Both the position numbers and the translations under genes were made by a program. The notes under the pieces are model-generated. The model saw nothing but the letters and a program-made list of their open reading frames with translations, had not been told where the DNA came from and did not search any database. A stretch of 64,000 nt of DNA from Limnoperna fortunei (lineage: Eukaryota; Mollusca; Bivalvia; Mytilida; Modiolidae), in assembly GCA_944474755.1 (NCBI GenBank), contig OX104119.1:80713873-80777872 (forward strand), read 5' to 3'. Positions 1 through 64,000 of this stretch are shown here, in pieces (positions within the stretch are counted from its first letter, which is position 1; each line of letters starts with the position of its first letter).

Positions 1-400
1 CCCTTTCCATTCTTACCAAACAAAAATGATGTTTACCCAAAGATTAACAAAAATGATCAAATTTTGATTCAGTTTTATTCCTTATCATGTGCCTTTACAT
101 TTATGTGTGATTTTTCCTGAATTTTATGGTTGTCAAGGTATAAGGGTATAATGTGCCAATGTTTTGTCTTCACAGTTTTAGTAAATATTTACTATAAATC
201 TGGTTTTGATGGCATTGTTTTATTGAATGAGATATTTCAGTAATGTGTCAGCCGGTTTATTATGTGTCATAACAGTACTTTTGCTGAAGCCCCTAAAGGT
301 CATGAAAACTGACAAACAAAATAATAATTCCATGCCTGTGACCAGAAATGCTGTAAAAGTCTACACTCCACTTATTTATTATTGGTCATATATTAAGCGC

Positions 401-500
401 TATGTAGCTTGAGCCCCATGTTCCTGTGTTTGATATTAAGATGTTTATGTAGCTTGAGTCCCATGTTCCTGTGTTTGATATTAAGATGTTTATGTAGTTG
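401..500 (+). repeat. Short tandem repeat, 45-bp unit, two copies and a part
   Basis: The sequence tatgtagcttgag recurs at 401 and 446, and a shortened third start is at 491, giving a period of 45. Confidence 0.85.
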
Positions 501-532
501 TTTCAAATCTGGGTATAAGATGGTGTATTTAT

Positions 533-1091
533 AGATTATTACATGGCATTTTCCATATCGGCCATGGAATCAGCCTGAGACACCCATATCAAGCCCGAGA
601 GCTTGCTCGAGGGCTGATATGGGTCAAGGGCTGATAGCAGGGCCGAAATAGAAAATGACGTGCCATAATCTGTTTATCACATATTTGGAAACCACTAGTC
701 AAACTTTTATCCGAAAATAAAGGAGATGAAAAACAGATTAATATTATAAAAAAAAACGTAATAAAGCACAAAAAACACGTACAAAACTCTAAACAGTTCA
801 ATATAATTGGTTTATTTAGAAGAAAGCAAGTATTTATCACAGATGTGTCACTCAGTAAAAATTCATTATTTTTTTCTTTGGGTATTTTCATATTTCAAAC
901 TATCAACAAATGTAGACGTGTTTTCTGCAATAACATAAACAAACCTTTCATCCGTCATTTTGTTAATTAAAGTTGTCATCCGTCATTTTGTTGGCAAAAT
1001 AGCTGAAGTGCAAAATTAAAGCGGAAGCTAAAAACCGATATCAGCCATGGGGGCTAATATCGATATTAGACCTGAGGGCTGATATCGGTCC
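533..1091. mobile_element. Putative foldback element with two related palindromes
   Basis: Bases 533-672 form an imperfect hairpin: agattat...cattttcc pairs with the region ending ccataatctg. A tighter palindrome sits inside (579-625, cccatatcagccctcgagc-type arms). A related palindrome (ccgatatcagcc / ggctgatatcgg) sits at 1032-1091. The pair flanks about 360 AT-rich bases. No transposase is seen. Confidence 0.5.
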
Positions 1092-1204
1092 ATCACTTCT
1101 GGTTGTATCAAATGCAAAAATGTTCATATTACTAACAAATATGTTATAAGTCTTTTTATTGGATTTTTTTATACTGAACGATAACAAACCAAAGTTATTT
1201 CCAT

Positions 1205-1763
1205 TCTAATGAGACAAAAACAGCACGTTTCAGATTTTGTTCCTCCTACGGTATGCTGTATCGTGTTCTAATGAGACAAAAACAGCACGTTTCAGATTTT
1301 GTTCCTCCTACAGTATGCTGGATCGTGTTCTAATGAGACAAAAACAGCACGTTTCAGGTTTTGTTCCTCCTACAGTATGCTGGATCGTGTTCTAATGAGA
1401 CAAAAACAGCACGTTTCAGGTTTTGTTCCTCCTACGGTATGCTGTATCGTGTTCTAATGAGACAAAAACAGCACGTTTCAGGTTTTGTTCCTCCTACGGT
1501 ATGCTGTATCGTGTTCTAATGAGACAAAAACAGCACGTTTCAGGTTTTGTTCCTCCTACGGTATGCTGTATCGTGTTCTAATGAGACAAAAACAGCACGT
1601 TTCAGGTTTTGTTCCTCCTACGGTATGCTGTATCGTGTTCTAATGAGACAAAAACAGCACGTTTCAGGTTTTGTTCCTACTACGGTATGCTGTATCGTGT
1701 TCTAATGGGACAAAAACTGCACGTTTCAGGTTTTGTTCCTCCTACGGTATGCTGTATCGTGTT
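1205..1763 (+). repeat. Minisatellite, 62-bp unit, nine copies
   Basis: The unit begins tctaatgagacaaaaacagc and contains cacgtttcaggttttgttcc. The period of 62 is exact across the block, with few substitutions. The period is not a multiple of three, so short overlapping open frames here are not genes. Confidence 0.95.
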
Positions 1764-2625
1764 GATGGTTCCAATGTTACTCCCCTTATGTGTTTATGTA
1801 TGAATGTTAAAATACAAAGTCTCATTTCAGAGCCATTAATATGTATTAATGTAGTTATTTAATGATTTTTCAATACAACAAACCAAACACATACTTGGAT
1901 AACAGAAGTACTCTCTAGACATTTCTCAATCATTGACATCCTTTATATACCGGAGGTGTTCTTGGACAGCCTTGTGTGTGGGGACAATATGTATTTGGTC
2001 CGATAGGGGCAGTTTTTATTGTTTGGCATAATTTCAAATAATTGTTGATAAAAGATTCATCAAAACAAATATATATATATAATAATAAAGGCAGAAAGGT
2101 TTGGACACTTAGACACTAGATATTTGGACAAAATATGCATGAGTTAAAGATATATAGGGCAGTTTATATGTTGACATATTAGGACATGATTAATAAAACA
2201 CTCCCCTACTAACTCCTTTGAAAAATTGGAAAATCTCTTACCAGTATTAGACAAAAAACAATACATGTATTCACATGACCTGACAGATTTATTGCTGTCC
2301 ATGAAGCAGGATTTACTACCAAATCATTTATTGATGTTTGACTTGTGTCCATAAATCCATAAATTTAAAATCCCAATGTTAATACAATCAGATGACTATG
2401 TGTATTCAACAACTTGCCAGCATCTATTTGCAGTTTTACTGGTGCATATTCAGTTTTATTGGTAACACTTTTGCAGAGCTATTAAAATCTAAGCTGGGCA
2501 ATGCCAATTGTTTAGACATATGTTAGATACAGTATGTCTCCTACAACAACATAAAACTCTAATCTGCATCTGGGTTGTAACATTCATATGTAGAATATTT
2601 TACATGATTTGGTGTCCAAATTACA

Positions 2626-3466
2626 TATTTGGGTCCAATCAGGTTCTACATTATTACATGACTTGGGGTCCAATCAGGTTCTACATTAGTACATGACTTG
2701 GGGTCCAATCAGGTTTTACTTATTACATGACTTGGGGTCCAATCAGGTTCTACATTAGTACATGACTTGGGGTCCAATCAGGTTTTACTTATTACATAAC
2801 TTAGGGTCCAATCAGGTTCTACATTAGTACATGACTTGGGGTCCAATCAGGTTTTACTTATTACATGACTTGGGGTCCAATCAGGTTTTACTTATTACAT
2901 GACTTGGGGTCCAATCAGGTTTTACTTATTACATGACTTAGGGTCCAATCAGGTTCTACATATTACATCACTTAGGGTCCAATCAGGTTCTGCATTGTTA
3001 CATCATTGGGGTCCAATCAGGTTCTGCATTATTACATCACTCAGGGTCCAATCAGGTTCTACATTAGTACATGACTTGGGGTCCAATCAGGTTCTACATT
3101 AGTACATGACTTGGGGTCCAATCAGGTTTTACTTATTACATGACTTGGGGTCCAATCAGGTTTTACTTATTACATGACTTGGGGTCCAATCAGGTTTTAC
3201 TTATTACATGACTTGGGGTCCAATCAGGTTTTACTTATTACATGACTTGGGGTCCAATCAGGTGCTACTTATTACATGACTTAGGGTCCAATCAGGTTCT
3301 ACAGAATTACATCACTTGGGGTCCAATCATGTTCTGCATTATTACATCACTCAGGGTCCAATCAGGTTCTGCATTATTACATCACTCAGGGTCCAATCAG
3401 GTTATACAGAATTACATCACTCAGGGTCCAATCAGGTTATACACAATTACATCACTAAGGGTCCAA
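2626..3466 (+). repeat. Minisatellite, 34/35-bp unit, about 24 copies
   Basis: The core is gacttggggtccaatcagg, followed by ttctacattagtacat or ttttacttattacat. The two unit types differ by one base in length and alternate irregularly. The last units carry cactcagggtccaatcagg. Confidence 0.95.
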
Positions 3467-3741
3467 TCATTTACATTTATTGAACAGCACATGTTCAATT
3501 AAAAGATAATTTCTGTTAAACTATGAACATTAGTCTCCATAAAAGTAAAATCTATTGCAATAAGTTATGTTTCTAACATGATTTGTTTACCTTTGTTTCT
3601 CTAACTAATCTTCTGATAAGATTTTCTAAACTGTTTAAAATGTCTTATGTCTGTTTATAAACCTGCATGCTTTCTCTTCTTACATTATGTGTTCAGTGTG
3701 TTTATATTTCATGCAATCTTTTTTTTATAGAGAAGAAAAGT

Positions 3742-63942
<60,201 letters not shown>

Positions 63943-64000
63943 GTAAGTATTATACCTTTAATTGATCATAGGTGTGTCGGCACTGAGATGGTAAGTCCGA

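Larger units (their letters stand above)
1..3730. other. Upstream region or 5' intron, no coding sequence seen
   Basis: AT-rich sequence with only repeats (described separately). No convincing coding exon was found. The acceptor at 3730 implies that at least one noncoding exon and the promoter lie within this part or further left. I could not place a promoter. Confidence 0.5.

Overview
The window is eukaryotic nuclear DNA. It has long AT-rich introns with GT-AG borders, a tRNA-derived SINE family, TA-flanked inverted-repeat DNA transposons and very many minisatellites. The repeat flavour points to a mollusc, probably a bivalve; that is inference from repeat style and gene type, not proof.

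Everything recognisable as coding belongs to one plus-strand gene: an ABCB1-like full transporter (P-glycoprotein / MDR, ABC subfamily B). I reconstructed it exon by exon from splice sites, reading-frame phase and family motifs. A candidate start exon lies at 3731-3754. TMD1 is in exons 2-8 (9981-19251), NBD1 in exons 9-13 (22570-25710 plus 49193-49354), and the charged linker in small exons (49889-55959). TMD2 is in exons 16-21 (57182-62910) and the first half of NBD2 in exons 22-23 (63238-63942). The gene runs off the right edge before the NBD2 signature motif. The composite in-window CDS is about 1231 codons in one open frame.

The middle of the window is a near-identical duplication. Bases 15394 to about 28452 (exon 4 to exon 12, then a 45-bp satellite) recur from 28653 onward at an offset of 13,259 bases. 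The two are separated by exactly 200 N. The second copy starts inside exon 4, right at the gap, and a literal exon 12 to exon 5' splice would break frame. The simplest reading is two overlapping contigs or haplotypes placed end to end, so the real gene probably has these exons once.

Region by region: 1-3730 upstream or 5' intron with a foldback element, a 62-bp and a 34/35-bp minisatellite; 3731-9980 start exon, a 55-bp array, exon 1 and a 35-bp array; 9981-15431 exons 2-4 with a 61-bp array made from the end of exon 2 and its splice donor, plus a SINE; 15432-28452 exons 5-12 (copy A) with two TIR transposons, a hairpin MITE and the start of a 45-bp satellite; 28453-28652 gap; 28653-46774 copy B and the long 45-bp satellite, itself split by a 938-bp TA-flanked transposon; 46775-49031 a second, different 45-bp array; 49193-63942 exons 13-23 with further minisatellites of 23, 29 and 46 bp.

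The most unusual theme is that 3' exon edges, with their splice-donor sequence, have been tandemly copied into the following intron at exons 2, 5 and 13. A broken copy of the 5' part of exon 2 also sits just upstream of it. Large open frames inside the 45-bp arrays are artefacts of a period divisible by three.
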